The position numbers and the translations under genes are program-made. Of a stretch of 31,155 nucleotides of DNA, positions 31,134-31,155 are shown in pieces (position 1 is the stretch's first letter; every line of letters begins with the position of its first letter). The DNA comes from Limnoglobus sp043757025 (lineage in GTDB: Bacteria > Planctomycetota > Planctomycetia > Gemmatales > Gemmataceae). A model generated the notes under the pieces. The model was not told the origin of the DNA, ran no database searches, and saw only the letters and a list, made by a program, of their open reading frames with translations. The stretch spans positions 1-31,155 of the forward strand of contig JAYVQG010000125.1 in NCBI GenBank assembly GCA_043757025.1, given 5' to 3'.

Positions 31134-31155
31134 ATGGCTACGGAATTGGTGGTAC
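31134..31155 (+). CDS. Possible 5' end of a gene running off the window
   Basis: ATG at 31134 follows GGAAGGGG about six bases upstream, a good ribosome-binding site, and the frame MATELVV stays open to the window end. Only seven codons are visible, so nothing can be said about the product. Confidence 0.35.

Noticed and set aside
1..31155. tRNA, rRNA and transposase or integrase genes
   Set aside because: A read through both strands found no cloverleaf with a convincing T-loop, no rRNA-like stretch and no transposase or integrase motif.

Overview
The window looks like chromosomal DNA of a planctomycete, most likely of the family Gemmataceae. It is GC-rich (by eye near 60 %), genes sit on both strands in short runs, and several families seen here are typical of that group: a TIGR02996 repeat-companion remnant, Uma2 and Rpn/YadD-type nuclease-like proteins, a GT39-like membrane glycosyltransferase, a SpoIIE-type phosphatase, a TPR/receiver fusion and a Tat-exported TIM-barrel isomerase. 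No rRNA, tRNA, CRISPR array, transposase, integrase or phage gene was found.

Layout. 294-3097 (+): a long coiled-coil protein overlapping mutY by 4 bases. 3112-8353 (-): a run read right to left of M28 peptidase, ABC ATPase, ABC permease, cytidylate-kinase-like protein, purine nucleoside phosphorylase and a STAS protein. 8417-9092 (-): a small partner protein and a frameshifted HNH endonuclease. 9093-9743: gene-free and structured, leading into a FliA/WhiG-type sigma factor (9744) and a stand-alone response regulator (10639). 11069-13525: divergent HAD phosphatase and membrane glycosyltransferase. 13536-15707 (-): TPR/zinc-ribbon/receiver protein, TIGR02996 remnant and SOS-response SRAP protein. 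15841-16992 (+): pseudo-receiver/PP2C phosphatase. 16993-17631: gene-free, with a 21-bp tandem array and a hairpin repeat element. 17632-19557 (-): unrecognised coiled-coil protein. 19922-25225 (+): small secreted cysteine protein, ispH, Uma2, Rpn-like nuclease, Gfo/Idh/MocA oxidoreductase and a nucleotidyltransferase-HD protein. 25258-27664 (-): a mosaic locus with an M20 dipeptidase, a lower-GC membrane-TPR gene and a leftover dipeptidase 3' end. 27761-29178 (+): NTF2-like membrane protein and exported TIM-barrel isomerase. 29183-30383 (-): ispD and a small hypothetical. 30384-31155: mostly non-coding, with a weak small membrane ORF and a possible gene start at the edge.

Working together. 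Two non-mevalonate isoprenoid enzymes (IspD, IspH) are present at separate loci. Signalling is well represented: sigma factor, single receiver, TPR-receiver fusion, STAS protein and SpoIIE-type phosphatase could belong to partner-switching or two-component circuits, but they are not in one operon, so any link is inference. MutY and the SRAP protein concern DNA damage.

The least ordinary features are non-coding or mosaic: two copies of a 134-139 bp element with about 30-bp inverted ends, a 200-bp inverted-repeat block just upstream of the sigma factor, a diverged intergenic repeat in three copies, the 21-bp array, and the dipeptidase region, which looks like a partial gene replacement that carried in a new gene.
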